A DNA stretch of 64,000 nucleotides from Magicicada septendecula (Eukaryota; Arthropoda; Insecta; Hemiptera; Cicadidae), in the NCBI GenBank assembly GCA_034769895.1, contig CM068373.1, positions 278,242,658 to 278,306,657 on the forward strand. Reading direction: 5' to 3'. The notes beneath the pieces were generated by a model. It was not told where the DNA came from. It was given only the letters and a program-made list of their open reading frames with translations, and searched no databases. Made by a program: the position numbers and the translations under genes. Shown piece after piece: positions 1 through 11,799 of the stretch; within the stretch, counting starts at the first letter, position 1; every line of letters begins with the position of its first letter.

Positions 1-892
1 TTATTTCCATTTATTGTCGCTACAGCCCGGGGAGAGACAGTGCCTCCATCATTCATCTCTTGATGTCGCCAGACACCTCCAATTTCGGACCCCCAAATTA
101 CGCAGGTTGGCGTCGACATCGTAGCCTCGGGCGTCCTACAGAATGTTCCCCCCTCTGTCTTCGTGGCCATCACTTTTTATAGAACTCATTGATTCCTTAT
201 CCTCTCCACATGCCCAAGCCATTTTACGCACTTTTATATCGTTGACGTTTGGGCCGGAGAGTCGTAAAGTACTTCTAATTCGGCATTGGTTCTTATCCTC
301 CACTCGTTACTCTCACGTGAGACTTTAAAGATCTTGCGGAGAACTTTCTGATCCCGCGTGCGTGTTAAGGAGACTTTCATACTTTTTTCCTCAACATCCA
401 TGTTTCAAACCACAGGTATGATAATTGCCCTATACACCAACACCTGAAGGTATCTTGTCAGAAAGAACGATTTGAGGAGCTTGTGAAAGCTAAAGCTATA
501 GTAAGATCTGTAATTGTAAACTAGACTTAATAAAGACAAATCAAGAGTCTGCAAGAAGTGGAAGAAGAATGGTCTGGATTGGGCAAGATTAGTAGGGAAA
601 ATTTTAAACAGATATTATAGCAAAACATGTGAAAGAATTTTCAAAGTATTTAAAATAAAATATTGATATAATATGTAGCAGCCTCTGTACGTACCTTAAT
701 GTGTCGTTGTTTGTTTCGTTAAGTATAATTATACTTACTAAGTCGTTACGTCATTGTGTTGTCGAATCTTGTAATGTTTATTCAGTTACTATATTTAAAT
801 TGTAATTTATATGAATCACCACTATCGAATAGTAAATTATTACCTTATATTCGGTCCGCCGTGTGACTTCTCAATTTGGTTTACGTCAAAAG
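1..892. other. Gene-free AT-rich stretch
   Basis: I see no recognisable coding sequence, RNA gene or terminal repeat. The short open frame at 143-328 has no family resemblance. The last part probably belongs to the 3' flank of the Penelope-like element that follows. Confidence 0.5.
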
Positions 893-941
893 TTAAACGT
901 TACGCGTTTCGAGGCGTATGCCTCATCATCAGACGTTAAAT
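893..941 (-). ncRNA. Hammerhead ribozyme motif at the 3' end of a Penelope-like element
   Basis: On the minus strand the order is stem I strand AACGT, core CTGATGA (932-926), stem II GAGGC/GCCTC with loop ATAC, core GAAA (910-907), then the palindrome ACGCGT, a cleavage-site A and the matching stem I strand ACGTT. This is the minimal type I hammerhead layout known from Penelope-like retroelements, where a very short helix III is made workable by dimerisation; the ACGCGT palindrome suits that. One unpaired T precedes stem II, so activity is uncertain. It lies about 100 bp beyond the end of the coding remnant, as expected for a PLE terminal repeat. Confidence 0.65.
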
Positions 942-1046
942 TTAAAAACTTTGAAACACACACATCACACAAGAAACGTGTTTGTCAAAAATAAAATTGC
1001 AGATTATTGGCATATTATGTGCACTTGTTGTAGGGTGCGCACCCTT

Positions 1047-2081
1047 TCAGGTACTGTATGCTACTGATCGTATATTGTTGAGCAGTCCCAAGGCGGTATC
1101 ATACAGGCGGTTAGATTCAAAGTTCAATTGTTCATTCAAAACAAACTCGCGACTGCTATCATTACTGTACGCATTATAGATTTCAAGCTCTTCCAAGGCA
1201 TTCATAAATCGGCCCTTGTTGCATATGTGCAATGGCATCAGATTAGACTTAAAGTCTGTATAGTTGTGATTATGTAGGGTCAGATGTCGAGTGTAATTAG
1301 ATTTTATATAATTGTAATTATATGTCTTTTTTGGTATGTGTTCCCGGAAGCGTTTATAAAAACCTCTTCCGGTCTGACCGATATAGAAAGTGTTGCAATC
1401 CTTACAGACCAGTTTATAAATAGGCCTACCTGTTTTTTCTTCTATGGGTGAAGGCATTTTAGGTCTAAGTATATTTATCAACTTATTATTGGTTCTGAAT
1501 GACATAGTAAAACCAATATTGTTCATCACTGAAGACAAACTTTTTGGCATAACATACGTGTATTTCGCAGAAATAAACTTTTTCTGTGTTTCATTATGTG
1601 AACGGGGCTTAAGTTGAGTGTTAATATGTTTCTTTAATAATTTATCAATGATGGAGCTACTGTAACCATTGGAAACTGCGATAAATCTTATAGTATTTAG
1701 CTCAGCCTGAAAATCATTATTGTCAAGGGGGACTGTCAGCAATCTGTGGATTAAACTATTATATGCTGCCATTTTTTGTGAATATGGGTGGTGGGAGTCT
1801 GCATGTATTGTATGGCTAGTGGCAGTAGGCTTCCTATAAATATTAAATTTTAATGTGTCCATTCGTCTAGTGAGGGTCAGGTCTAAAAAGTTGATTGTGT
1901 TATCATGCTCAGTCTTTAGGGTAAATTGAATATTCTTGTTGATTCCATTTAACAAATTTTTGAAGGAGTCAACTTGTCTCAGAGTACCGTCAAAAATAAT
2001 GAACGTGTCATCTACATAACGTGAATAAAATTTTATCTTATAGAAAACTATTTTAATATAAGTTATATTATACTTTGGCTT
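1047..2081 (-). pseudogene. Penelope-like RT / GIY-YIG endonuclease, C-terminal remnant
   Basis: The frame is open from 2081 to 1047 but has no credible N-terminal start, so it is a truncated copy of a polymerase normally more than twice this length. Near its N-terminus lies the reverse-transcriptase catalytic motif YVDDTF (about 2019-2002). After the thumb and linker comes the GIY-YIG nuclease with KLVCKDCNTFYIGQTGRGF (around 1415-1360) and the conserved FREH. The C-terminal ALEELEIYNAY segment is also typical of arthropod PLEs. There are no internal stops, so this copy is moderately young. The N-terminal RT fingers and palm are missing, so it cannot act alone. The PLE family call is strong; any subfamily name would be a guess. 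Confidence 0.85.
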
Positions 2082-2341
2082 TCAAGTTTACTGCATGTTT
2101 TTATTCTGTTCATGATTCTGTAACGATTATTCTTCATCTATTCCTGGTTGATAGACTTAGTTAATATAATTCCTCCCTTACTTATTAATTTTTGTTCTTC
2201 ATTATTGTGGTGAGATACTTATTTAGGATAGGGTATATTCTTTATGTACAGGGAAACATCACGTTACAATATATATATAGTTATAATTTTATTATTATTA
2301 TTCCGGCTGTACAATGTTTACACATTTTCCGGAACCAAAGA

Positions 2342-2520
2342 TTACAGAATTGATTGAATTCTCACCTTCCACTGCTGCTTGTCCATCCGAAGATCTTCAA
2401 TTTCTCGTTCCCTCAATATATTCTGAATTTCTTCTATCCAGGTGATAGGTGCTCTTCCTTTTTTCCTTCTACCTGGAGTCCTTTTCGTTACTCTCCTTGG
2501 CAATATTTCCTGTGATATAT
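2342..2520 (-). pseudogene. LINE C-terminal fragment
   Basis: The minus-strand translation contains RRVTKRTPGRRKKGR followed by an APITWIEEIQ segment and a short helical tail. This is the basic, Trp-containing C-terminus seen after the RT domain of many arthropod non-LTR retrotransposons (pattern KR-x-RGRPR-x-x-W-x-x-x-I). Only this tail survives. The extra N-terminal residues of the same open frame (to 2638) are hydrophobic and look unrelated. Confidence 0.55.
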
Positions 2521-2639
2521 AGTGTAACGTGACAAATGGTATGACATAAAACCATGTAAGATTTGCAAGAATAAATGAATGAGAAGCTGTACAATAAAAA
2601 TCAAGTAATAAATAAATAAAAGAATGATAGCATAACACT

Positions 2640-4880
2640 AAAGACTATATTTGACAGACTCTAACTATGACTGACTATACCCAAATGTTTAGGTAAGGTG
2701 ATGGAGAAAGATAAAAACAAAATAAAATGAACTATGAAGGAATATTCGAGACCAGATACCATATTCCCAGTAAATTATAATTTGTAATGACCATATAAAA
2801 GTACAAACTAATGAGTAGGAAATTATATAATAAGTAGTAAATAAAGATGTAATAAAATGATTGAAAGGGTAAATGAACCAATATAATAATAATAATAATA
2901 AAATAAGAAGTGATAAAGTGACAAATAAATAAAATAAAATGTTTATTATCAGTAGGTCAAGGGGAGAATGCTGATAAATGTAAGATGTTAAATTGCATTA
3001 TTAGGAGATGATTTTAAAATAATAATAGGTCATTTACAAGTACTAGGTTCATAATTATGGTTTGAAACTGTTCAGATATGTTGTAATATTTAATTATTTA
3101 TGTTCATAAAGTTATTCGTAAAAGTTAAGACTAATAGACAATACATAATTAAAGTTAGTATTAAAGTTAGACCAAAGAAATTATGTATTTTGTCTATAAG
3201 TAAAAGGTTATATTGTTTTTGTAAGGTTTAGAAACCAACAAATGTTGTATTTTAAATAATTATGTTAATTTGTTTATGTAGAAGGTGTTAAAATAACAAC
3301 ATAAAGATCATTTGTTAGAATAAGTTTAGGAATAGAATTTCAGACATGTTAGCTGCTAGGCCTACATATAAAAACTAGAAATTTGTAAATTTTAAAGTAT
3401 AACAGCAAGGTTTATTGAAATAATGAATGTAATATCAATAGGTTTAATAATATTAGTCTGCACAACAAAAATGTATTCGAAAAAAGTAGTATAACATTAA
3501 TTATTAAGAAAATTAAGTGGTAAAAATGTAAAATCATTATTTATGAACTAAAAGTGACCTTGTTTGGTTCCAAATTGATGTACAAGTTAAAAGCAAGACA
3601 ATCATGTTATTAGATTTAGATTCGCAGTTAGTATAAGGGAATTAGATCTATTTAAAGATATTTGACCAATTTTGTACAGAATGACAATGCATTTCAATGA
3701 TAATATCTCATAACGTCCATCAATCAAATTTGGTATTTTAACCATAGCAACAACAAATTAATGAAAATAATTTGAGAGTTCTTTAGTGACCAAGGATGAG
3801 GAAAGATTGAAGAAAGTATACAGCTTGAAATAATAAAATAATAAAAATTAATTTGGAGGTTCTTTAGTAACCATTGATGAGAAAAGATTGAAGAAATTAC
3901 AGAGCCTGAGATTATAAGAAAAAAGTAACAGAAACGAACTACCTAGTAAACAATCTGGATATAGCATCATAGATTATTGATAATAAGCCAAAAAACATTT
4001 CCAAGTGGATTACTGAAGTGGATAAATCACAAACAAGAAAACTAAATATACCCAAGACATGGTAACTGGACCTGAGATGAAGAAACAGTTGTTAAGTATA
4101 ACCTATTTTTGAGTTATCACGTAACGAAGACAGACAAAGTGAATTACACTAATAACACTGATTTCACACTCACTAATTAAAATTGTGGACTTATTTTGAT
4201 CATGAACTATTAAAACTAACAGCAAAACTACTATTCTAGTTATTTCTTGTGCAAAAAATTGTAAATTAATTCAATACTATACTAAACAAATTAACCTAGA
4301 AACACTAGTTTTGTCGAACGTAGTTTGTGACCTTAGTCGTCCACATTTTTTCAAATATAAAATTTTTTGATATTTGTTGTAAAGCTTGTACTTTTATTTG
4401 TGTGTTTAAATACGTTTCTTTGTAGCTAAAAGAACATTTCCACGCCTTGAGATTTAACGAAATCGACCATTACTGGTTACTAAACAGAATAGCCAACCGG
4501 CAATAAATAAAGAAAAACTCAACTTTGAATTAAAATAATCGGGAACGTTATTGGGTAACTAAAGGGTTTAAAAAATGGATAGTTGAACTATTATTATTTG
4601 TAATACTGTATGTTTGGTTCCTGACAGTTCTTAAAACAGAGTTTGCTTTTGATATAATAAATATAACCTTCTTCGAGTTACGAAAAGAAGTTGGCAACGC
4701 AGAATTTTTGAAACGAACGGCGGAAAAAAGGTGAGTTCCACAGTAGTAGTTATTATCAGGCGGGGACATTTTATTTTTTGTAACAAAATTGGCGCACCAA
4801 CATAGTAGGGCATTAATTAGTAGAAGAAAATACATTATTGGACTAACTAATTTCTAATAGCGGCTACAGAAAATAGGCGA
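2640..4880. other. Gene-free AT-rich stretch
   Basis: About 2.2 kb of very AT-rich sequence without an open frame of interest. A TGGCGCACCAAC string at about 4790 loosely resembles a retroelement primer-binding site just upstream of the coiled-coil pseudogene, but it is too degenerate to call. Confidence 0.4.
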
Positions 4881-4882
4881 AA

Positions 4883-5654
4883 ATGAAGAAAAGAGAAATT
4901 TCACGCAAACGGGCGGCAGAGACCGAGAAAGAAAGTGAACTAAACATGGAAGACAAGGAAGCAACACCAGTTGAGGAAGTGGAAGCAATAATAAGGGAGG
5001 CCCAAGGAGACAAACCAGAACCGAACAGAGTCACAGAGAGTGTTGACATGAAGAGCATTATGGAATACTTAAAACAGAGTCATGAAGATTTGAATATGAA
5101 AATGTATGAGAACAATAAAAAATGGATGAGAACAGTAAGAAAATGGATGAGTACAGTCAGAAAATGGATGATATAATAAATGATAATAAACTGTGGAGGG
5201 AAGAATTAAAAACGGGTAAGAAACCGGTGATAGAAGAAGCACCAAACGATAAAAACATGGAACAATTAAGTAAGGAAATAGAAAATAAAGAAAACACAAG
5301 TGAATTATTACCTGAAAATAAACCTAACAGAAACAATTGAATATTAAGCATATGGAAATGAAGACGAAGAAAATGAGACAAATGCATCAAAGGAAACTAA
5401 TAAAAACACGGGAAGAGTTGGAGATGATGAACAATGGTCTAATTGATGTATTTAATATCCCAATTACCGAAGATAAAGAAATGATGAATTTCAAAGATTA
5501 TAGGAGGAGGTCAAAAGAAATTTCAGAAATGACTTACAATAAAACAGTATGTAACAACTTAAAAAAGACTATAGGTAAATGGAATACACCTATTTTATGT
5601 AGAAAACTATCCTCTTCATTGGACGCAGACGTAATCCGTCTATACGATCGTTAA
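4883..5654 (+). pseudogene. Frameshifted charged coiled-coil protein, ORF1/Gag-like
   Basis: Three successive plus-strand frames (4883-5176, 5122-5340, 5337-5654) form a very Lys/Glu-rich, helix-favouring product. The first holds an acidic block EATPVEEVEAIIREAQ and ends in repeated KKWM units; the second begins with the repeating unit KMDE-x-S-x-KMD read in the shifted frame, which shows the frameshift falls inside a short internal repeat near 5110-5170. Low complexity, coiled-coil character and lack of introns fit an ORF1 or Gag of a retrotransposon, but no zinc knuckle, RT or LTR was seen. The family is not recognised, and a degenerate host gene cannot be excluded. Confidence 0.35.
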
Positions 5655-5692
5655 GATATAGGCAGTGTACAAAGATAGATAGATACATAGGA

Positions 5693-5724
5693 GACAGACA
5701 GACAGACAGACTGACTGACTGACT

Positions 5725-5761
<37 letters not shown>

Positions 5762-5836
5762 GTAGGTAGGTAGGTAAGTAGGTAGATAGATAGATAGATA
5801 GATAGGTAGGTAGGTAGGTAGATAGAGAGAGAGAGG

Positions 5837-5893
<57 letters not shown>
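5693..5893. repeat. Compound microsatellite (GACA/GATA/GGTA/GA)n
   Basis: Continuous simple repeat: GACA and GACT units, then GATA, GGTA, GATA again and finally a long GA run ending in GTGTGTGT. Confidence 0.95.
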
Positions 5894-5895
<2 letters not shown>

Positions 5896-6850
5896 TGTGT
5901 GTATTTACGAATTAGTTACAATTTCTAGGAAGGTATCCGACACTTATCGTTTTCACCCGTTGAGAAATGTTTGAATGTTTTGAATGTTTGAATGTTTGAG
6001 GTTTTATCAGTAAAAGGCAATTTGTTTAATTGCGTTAATTTCATTAAACATCAGTTTCAGGGAATCGTTAATTGAAAACACGTTTGTAACGTTTATCTAC
6101 TTCCAGAGGCGTTGTGTCCAAGGGGTCGTGTCGTACTCTGTGTGACACGTTGACGGGTTTTGTAAAATAATATGTCATACGAGTTAAATTGTCGATACTT
6201 TTTTTTTCTTAGGAAAATACTTAACGGAATTATATGGAATTGAAGGTAATATGATACTCGGTTTGAGCAACGAAATCACCAGTGGCGGTTAGTGGTTACA
6301 AATTTTGGTGGTTGCAGTAGATGTTTGTTTGGGCTCAAAGAACACATGTAAACATTACGGAGACCTACTTAGCTGCATCATACATAGTGCTGTCATATGG
6401 AAGATGTAGAAAGTTACCGTTTTTCCCCAAAAGAGAGCTGCCATTGATAATCCAATGACCTGACTTCTATAGATATGTTTACCTATGTCAGATTCCAACA
6501 TGTTCTCACGTACTCATGAATGATTGGTGCTAAAAGCATCGCTGACTAACTTTGTAGTAACAAAATACTAAATATGAAGCAAAAGGCGAAAGCAGTATCG
6601 TGCTTTGTATAAACTTCATGTAGTTTCTAAGCACACAGAATCACTAACTCCAAAAAGCACACAGCAGCACTAAGCAAAGAAGAAAAATAGTTTAACACAC
6701 ATTAATTAAGACGCAGTTGGTTGACACTTTACTATCACAGTCACAGTAATACAAAATTATTCTTATTTTATAAACTCAAACAACGGATAACGTTTACCTT
6801 TAACTAACGTTAACTAACTAAACCGGGCACAGCTGATTTGATGACACAAC
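5894..6850. other. Gene-free stretch
   Basis: No coding or RNA feature recognised. A CAGTGGCGGTT string at about 6282 resembles a hAT terminus, but I found no matching partner end. Confidence 0.4.
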
Positions 6851-6854
6851 TAAG

Positions 6855-7200
6855 GATGGTCTCCTACAGATAAAGATATTTCCTACCAGAAACCAGACAG
6901 TAGTAGAACAAGGGAAAGACCCCGAAGTAGATTCAAAGACCAGGTAGAGGAGGACCTCAGGAAGCTGTACATAAGAACTGGAAAGCCGAGGCACGCAATA
7001 TGGAAGAATGGAATTGACTCTTGTAGCAGGCCAAGACCCACCAAAGGTTATAGAGCCACGGCTGATGATGTTGACTAAGGATGTGCTCCACCCTATAATT
7101 CAGGAGGGAATGGATTTGTAGATCGGCCAAGGAAACGATGGAGAAAGGGATGAATTCCTAGAAAATTCCTTGACTTACTCCGGAAGGAAAGTGATTTGTG
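6855..7200 (+). pseudogene. LINE 3'-end fragment, copy 1
   Basis: This segment is clearly homologous to 10196-10430 (shared string AGTAGATTCAAAGACCAG) and corresponds to the C-terminal tail KRGRPQSRFKDQIEEDL of a non-LTR retrotransposon, here with frame disruptions. It ends in GCTGATGATG-type sequence, which is the microsatellite-like 3' tail of this LINE family. A second basic stretch (DRPRKRWRKG at about 7110-7150) may be another LINE tail. Confidence 0.55.
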
Positions 7201-7523
7201 ATCATCGTGATTTCCACTTCACGTTTGCTTCCTCTCGGTAGACCTAGTTCCTTCATGCTTTTCCTTTAAAATTTCTTGCTTTTAAAAGTAGTGTATTTCC
7301 TTCCAAACTTTTTAAGTGTCTGTTCCACTTAATTTTTATATCTTTTATTTTTAATTTAAATAAAATATTTGAAGTTACCTCTGATTATTTTATCATATAT
7401 CTCCAGTAACATCCTTTGACTCTTTTCACAAACTTCATCTCTTGAGCGCGTATTCTCCCTTGTGCTTTTGTTGTAGCTCGGATTTCACTGTTGAACGTAA
7501 ACGTTTGTATTATCAGTATACGC

Positions 7524-7695
7524 GCCAGAAGAAGGAAAAATCGTAATACTCGATAGCCTTTGTTGACACACTGCAGGAAATAGTAAATGCCACCAACAAC
7601 AAAGATCAGAAAATTCTGACGAGCGATTTAAATGCTAGCGTGGGGAATAGACCAATACCCAAACTTCGTGGAATCTTTTAGAAAAGAAGAAGTAT
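7524..7695 (+). pseudogene. LINE endonuclease fragment
   Basis: Split between frames, the plus strand encodes YAPEEGK and then QKILTSDLNASVGN. These match the YAP and GDFNA(R)xG motifs of the apurinic-like endonuclease domain of non-LTR retrotransposons. The catalytic Asp-Asn pair of the DLNA motif is visible, but the fragment is out of frame and isolated. Confidence 0.6.
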
Positions 7696-7699
7696 CTAA

Positions 7700-8792
7700 A
7701 GAAGCGGGCTAAACTTACTGACACTTTGTAGTCTATAACAGGTTTAACTTGGGTTTACATTCGTGTGTTCTCATTACAAAGAGATGATATTGTCTGGTGT
7801 ATTTATTAAAAGCTAAAGACTAGCTAACTCTGCTTCCTGCAGTAAAGTTTACAATTGGTATTTATGTGTGTGGTTTTCGACCCCATTATCAGGTGTAACA
7901 CATTTAATTTCAGTTGCCGCGTTCTATTTTCTTTTCTTTCCTCTTTATTTGTTTTCATCCAGAAACAAAATCCCAAAGAAGGCATTACTATTTCCTCGCT
8001 GATTTTGCTCCGTTGCTTCATTAATTTCTTAAAAAACGTATTAATTAGAAATGGTAGCGGTGCGTGGTCGAAAATTTACTGAGCTCGTTATGGAAACTCC
8101 CTCCCAACGGACGGCGGTGGAGTATAAACGTTACTTATTAAAACCGACAGTAATAATGACTCAGAGTTTTTCATGGCTGCCGTTTCGTGATATAATTTTA
8201 GTATTCCTTTGGGAACGTGTCTTGCTGGTGTTTACGTCCAACAAAAGGCACGCTTCGGAGAGAGTATTTCCAGTCACCGTATTGTGTTATTGCAAAACTG
8301 GCGCGTCCCTCGTTACTCAACTAATCACCGGCAAGTCTTGTTGTCTTTTCTCCCCTCCCCAGTGTGACGCCATTTACCGTCATGTTACGGCCACCAGGTG
8401 ACATGTAAACGCAAACGAGTAAACTAAAACGTAAAGCAACTCGTAACTCGTAAGTGAGATTTGCGAGAGCATACGTGATAGTGCAGATTGCGAACTCAAC
8501 AGAGACGCACTCTTGTAATAAGAGGCGCACTCTGCAGATTGCGCACTTCTGTAACAAGGCGTAAAAGACGTAAACTTAACAATAATTGCAGTAAATTACA
8601 ATTTTTTAATACATTTCTAACAAATGTTGCAAACCAAAATTCTATCAGATTATCAATCAGACAATGAAGGTGTACTGCAGCCCTATTTTCCAACCCCTAC
8701 AACTTTTGGTGGGTAATTTTTTCCATGTCATACTTTGTATAAAATATTCGTTGATATATATGCGACGAAGACAGCCGACTATATTTACATAC
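7700..8792. other. Gene-free stretch
   Basis: Short overlapping open frames on both strands lack family resemblance or coding-like composition. Nothing supported. Confidence 0.4.
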
Positions 8793-9111
8793 TGCTACGT
8801 AATGCGGAAAAAGTGTTTCACCATTACAGAACATTCTACGTGTTTCTCGGTTGTTCCAGTGGAATCCGGCTGTAATGTTGTGTGCGTACGTGATTTCAAA
8901 CATGCGTTAGCGACACTTTTCTAGACTTCGCCGGCCGCGCACACTGGGTCAAGGCGGCAATCAATTACGCTCTAGTGTAGCGCTGATTCGTAGTATGGAC
9001 GATTCTTGAATTTTAGTTGTGATAATTAAACCTGGTGATTTGTGACTTAATTGATGTCTTGTATTTTGTTTTCCACTGTACCATACGACGATAAGTTAGA
9101 CCGTCGTAACA
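8793..9111 (+). mobile_element. Internally deleted solo LTR, family A
   Basis: Begins TGCTACGTAATG and ends GACCGTCGTAACA. The last about 95 bp match the 3' end of the LTR at 23099-23626 read on its minus strand (shared CCATACGACGA, TTTTCCACTGT and GTGATAATTAAA). The middle is shorter than in other copies. No internal domain is attached. Confidence 0.6.
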
Positions 9112-9398
9112 ATACGTTAAAATGAGAGGTGAAGCAAAAATAGTGATATAAAACAGGAAAAACCTCATGCTGTAGGCTCAGTCTGAAAGGTTTAATATTT
9201 CCATAATCATTTCTAAGCCAGTTGCGTGTTATAAAGTAAGTCTTGTAAATAATTGTAGAAACACAACGCAATACAATAATTCTAAATTAATAGAATAAAG
9301 TTAGAGTTTTCTTAACAATGAGAATCGCTCAACATTTGGTAACTGACGTACACGTATGTATCATTATGTATAGCTTATGGAATATATTTACTAAATTA

Positions 9399-9870
9399 CG
9401 AGGGCTATTCTGAAAGTAAGTTCCGATAACCAGCTATTAAAGGAAACTAAGAATGTTTACAAAACATTTTTATTGCTATTTGAAGCACAAACCTTAAAGT
9501 ACTTTTCTATATAGTTTCCGTCATTTTTGAAACACTATAGCGACGCATCAGGCTATAACCTGCGACCAGGTTATATACATTCGTCGCAGAAATTTCCCCC
9601 CTGTGATTTGAACCATGTATTAACAGCTTGTTTGGCATCGTTGGTCACTAACGAAAGAGTTCTCATTCTTGAAAAGGTTATATTTGCTTGGTGAGAGGTC
9701 TGGGTTGTAAGGTGGAAGATCAAATTGTTGCCAGCCAAACTTTGAGAGCACATGTTGCGTTTCAGCGGCAGTGTGTGTGCAGTGCTATGATTCATCGCAG
9801 TGTCCCGGGTAAGCATCCTGCGTTGCTTGCTCTGGATCGGACTAAGCAAAAACTCGTATCCATCTTGATA
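9399..9870 (-). mobile_element. Mariner-type transposon, 3' fragment
   Basis: Starts after a TA with terminal sequence CGAGGGCTATTCTGAAAGT, which resembles mariner-type inverted repeats; the partner end was not found. The minus strand encodes, across frameshifts, the conserved PPYNPDLSPS signature of mariner transposases, whose second Asp is the third catalytic residue, followed by a recognisable C-terminal segment NDAKQAVNTWFKSQGG. The N-terminal DNA-binding and first catalytic regions are absent, so the copy is dead. Confidence 0.7.
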
Positions 9871-10195
9871 CCATTGAATCGCTCACTGCTTCTTCTCCAT
9901 AAATATTGAAAATCTGACGCTTAGATTAATGCCTTTCGCATTCAAGAACCAAATCACATACATAGGCCTAGACCTACTTTTACATGCCGGCTCGAACTTC
10001 TTCGATATTATAAACACGTCCAACGAAGCTAATTCAGTGCACAGTTGTTTACAAATTTGTTGTCTTGTCAACGAATCGTCAAACTGTCCGCGCACGCGGA
10101 ACAGAGTGATGGCATCAATACCGCGGCTATACTTAAAAACGGAACTTATTTTATGTGTAACCCTCTATATAAGAAGAATGGTGAAACTCTACTAA

Positions 10196-10430
10196 ATGGA
10201 GGAAGGACAGCCTACGAAACATATTTTTTATCAGAAACGAATTGGTAGTAGAAAAAGGGGAAGACCCCAAAGTAGATTCAAAGACCAGATAGAGGAGGAC
10301 CTCGGAAAGCTGAACATAAGAAACTGGAAAGCCAGGGCACCCTATAGGGAGGAATGGAATCGACTCTTGGAGCATGCCAAGACCCACCAAGGTTTGTAGA
10401 GCCACGGCTGATGATGATGATGAATGTAGT
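10196..10430 (+). pseudogene. LINE 3'-end fragment, copy 2
   Basis: Open frame 10196-10399 encodes SRKRGRPQSRFKDQIEEDLG followed by a Trp-rich tail ending AKTHQGL. This is the basic C-terminus of a non-LTR retrotransposon reverse transcriptase. It is followed by CACGGCTGATGATGATG, a (GAT)n 3' tail typical of this LINE group. It is the better preserved partner of 6855-7200. Confidence 0.7.
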
Positions 10431-10564
10431 TGAATGTGGAACTAATTCCTTTTAAACCAAAAAATAAAAGGTAAAAAAATTCTGACTAGTGCCTTTTGTG
10501 CAATCAATGGTTCTCTCATGGCTTTTACAAGTTATAATTTTTTTTGTAACAGGTTTCATTATTT

Positions 10565-10569
10565 ATATG
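10565..10569. repeat. Target-site duplication, left (ATATG)
   Basis: ATATG before the 5' LTR pairs with ATAGG at 15106-15110 after the 3' LTR, four of five bases matching. This is the 5-bp duplication expected for Copia integration. Confidence 0.6.
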
Positions 10570-10781
10570 TGTTAATAAATAATTATTTTATTACTTGAGT
10601 GTGTCGCCATCTATGTCGGTCGCATTGAGTTATGTATCCTAGATACCTACGTTTTATTTACATTACATCTGCGGTTGTCATGAGTGATTTCTTGTATTGT
10701 TTAATGTACTAATAAATATCAATTCATTTAATTAGATCATTGTGTTTTATCAGTAATTGCTTCCTGGTAAATATAATAACA
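10570..10781 (+). repeat. Copia 5' LTR
   Basis: 212 bp beginning TGTTAATAAATAATT and ending AATATAATAACA. It is nearly identical to the 3' LTR at 14896-15105. Confidence 0.92.
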
Positions 10782-10796
10782 GGTTATGGGCCCAGA
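10782..10796 (+). promoter_or_regulatory. Copia primer-binding site
   Basis: GGTTATGGGCCCAGAG directly abuts the 5' LTR. GTTATGGGCCCAG matches the known copia primer site, complementary to an internal (anticodon-side) part of initiator tRNA-Met rather than its 3' end. Confidence 0.75.
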
Positions 10797-10931
10797 GAAG
10801 TAATAAAACACATTGTTGGATTGAATTGTGGACAGTAATAATACGCAAGAACCCTTTTTTTGTTGCACGTGTCAGTAAGAATTGAGTGCACAAAGTCAGT
10901 TGTAGAGAAGAAACTACATTAAATAATATAA

Positions 10932-11746
10932 ATGGATTTAGTCAGATCAAATTTAGAAATGTTGAAAGATGATTTGCAAGGAGGTTCCAACTATGATTCA
11001 TGGATAATCAAACTTAACCTAACCTTAAAATCAAAAGGTATTTATCAAATCGCAACGGGAGTTAAAATTAAGCCTGCATGAGATGAATCAAACGCAGCTA
11101 TAAAAGAATGGATTGAAAAGGATTTAGAAGCACAAATATTAATTGGATTGAATGTTGACAGTAATATAGCCAAGAAAATTGCAAGGTGCCAGTCCGCAAA
11201 TGCTAGGTTAGAAAAGTTGGAAACCTTATATGGAAAAAAATCAAACGTTTCAGTTGAAGGCCTGCAAAGATTATTTTTTAATTATAAGTATGATGAGCAC
11301 AAATCAGTAATAGAAAATTGGATGACAATTCAACAATATGCTGGTGAATTGTCTGCACTCGGTGAAAGCGTTAAAGAAAACTGGATTATTCAAACGATAT
11401 TAGGTATTCTTCCAACAAGACTGCATAATTTTAGAACGTCTTGGGATAATGTTATTTCCACAGACAAAACGTTGAACAACATGTTTGAGCGTTTGAAACT
11501 TGAAGAAGACAGGCAAAAAGAAGTGAACAGGCCAATAATGAGTGTCAGAATGCTTTCATATCAAAGGGACAGAACAATAATAAAACAAAACAAGTGAACG
11601 TAAAGGAATGCTTTAAATGTGGACAAAAAGGGGACATAAAGAAGTACTGCAAGAATAAACCTAGTAAAGTTACATTGAATATTGTAAGAAAAATTATCCG
11701 TGTAATAAGTGCAACGAAAAAGGTCACTTTGCCAAAAATTGAACCA
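10932..11746 (+). pseudogene. Copia Gag, disrupted
   Basis: Starts at ATG 10932 with MDLVRSNLEMLKDDLQGGSN and includes the SWIIKLNLTLKSKG segment typical of copia-type Gag. A TGA at 11079 replaces what is probably a Trp codon; the frame then continues to a stop at 11595-11597. The nucleocapsid region follows in another frame: a first knuckle CFKCGQKGDIKKYC in which the zinc-binding His is Asp, and a second knuckle CNKCNEKGHFAKN that ends at a stop where the last Cys belongs. Gag would form the particle and bind RNA; this copy cannot make an intact one. Confidence 0.85.
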
Positions 11747-11799
11747 AAAATGTAGATAGTAAGTCAGAAAAATCAGACAAATCTACGTCGAAAAGTAAA

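Larger units (their letters stand above)
893..2085 (-). mobile_element. 5'-truncated Penelope-like retroelement
   Basis: The element contains the C-terminal part of the reverse transcriptase, the GIY-YIG endonuclease and a 3' hammerhead motif. The 5' limit is taken where the reading frame closes (TGA at 2084-2082) and RT similarity fades; no matching upstream terminal repeat was found. PLEs transpose by target-primed reverse transcription, and 5' truncation is usual. Confidence 0.75.

Noticed and set aside
4786-4806. TGGCGCACCAAC as a tRNA-Lys-type primer-binding site
   Set aside because: Only loosely similar, with an extra base, and no LTR pair could be identified around it.
6282-6300. CAGTGGCGGTTAGTGG as a hAT terminus
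   Set aside because: No inverted partner or 8-bp duplication found downstream.
8051-8557. Overlapping 116- and 78-codon frames on opposite strands
   Set aside because: No motif, no conservation evidence, and mutual overlap; probably chance.
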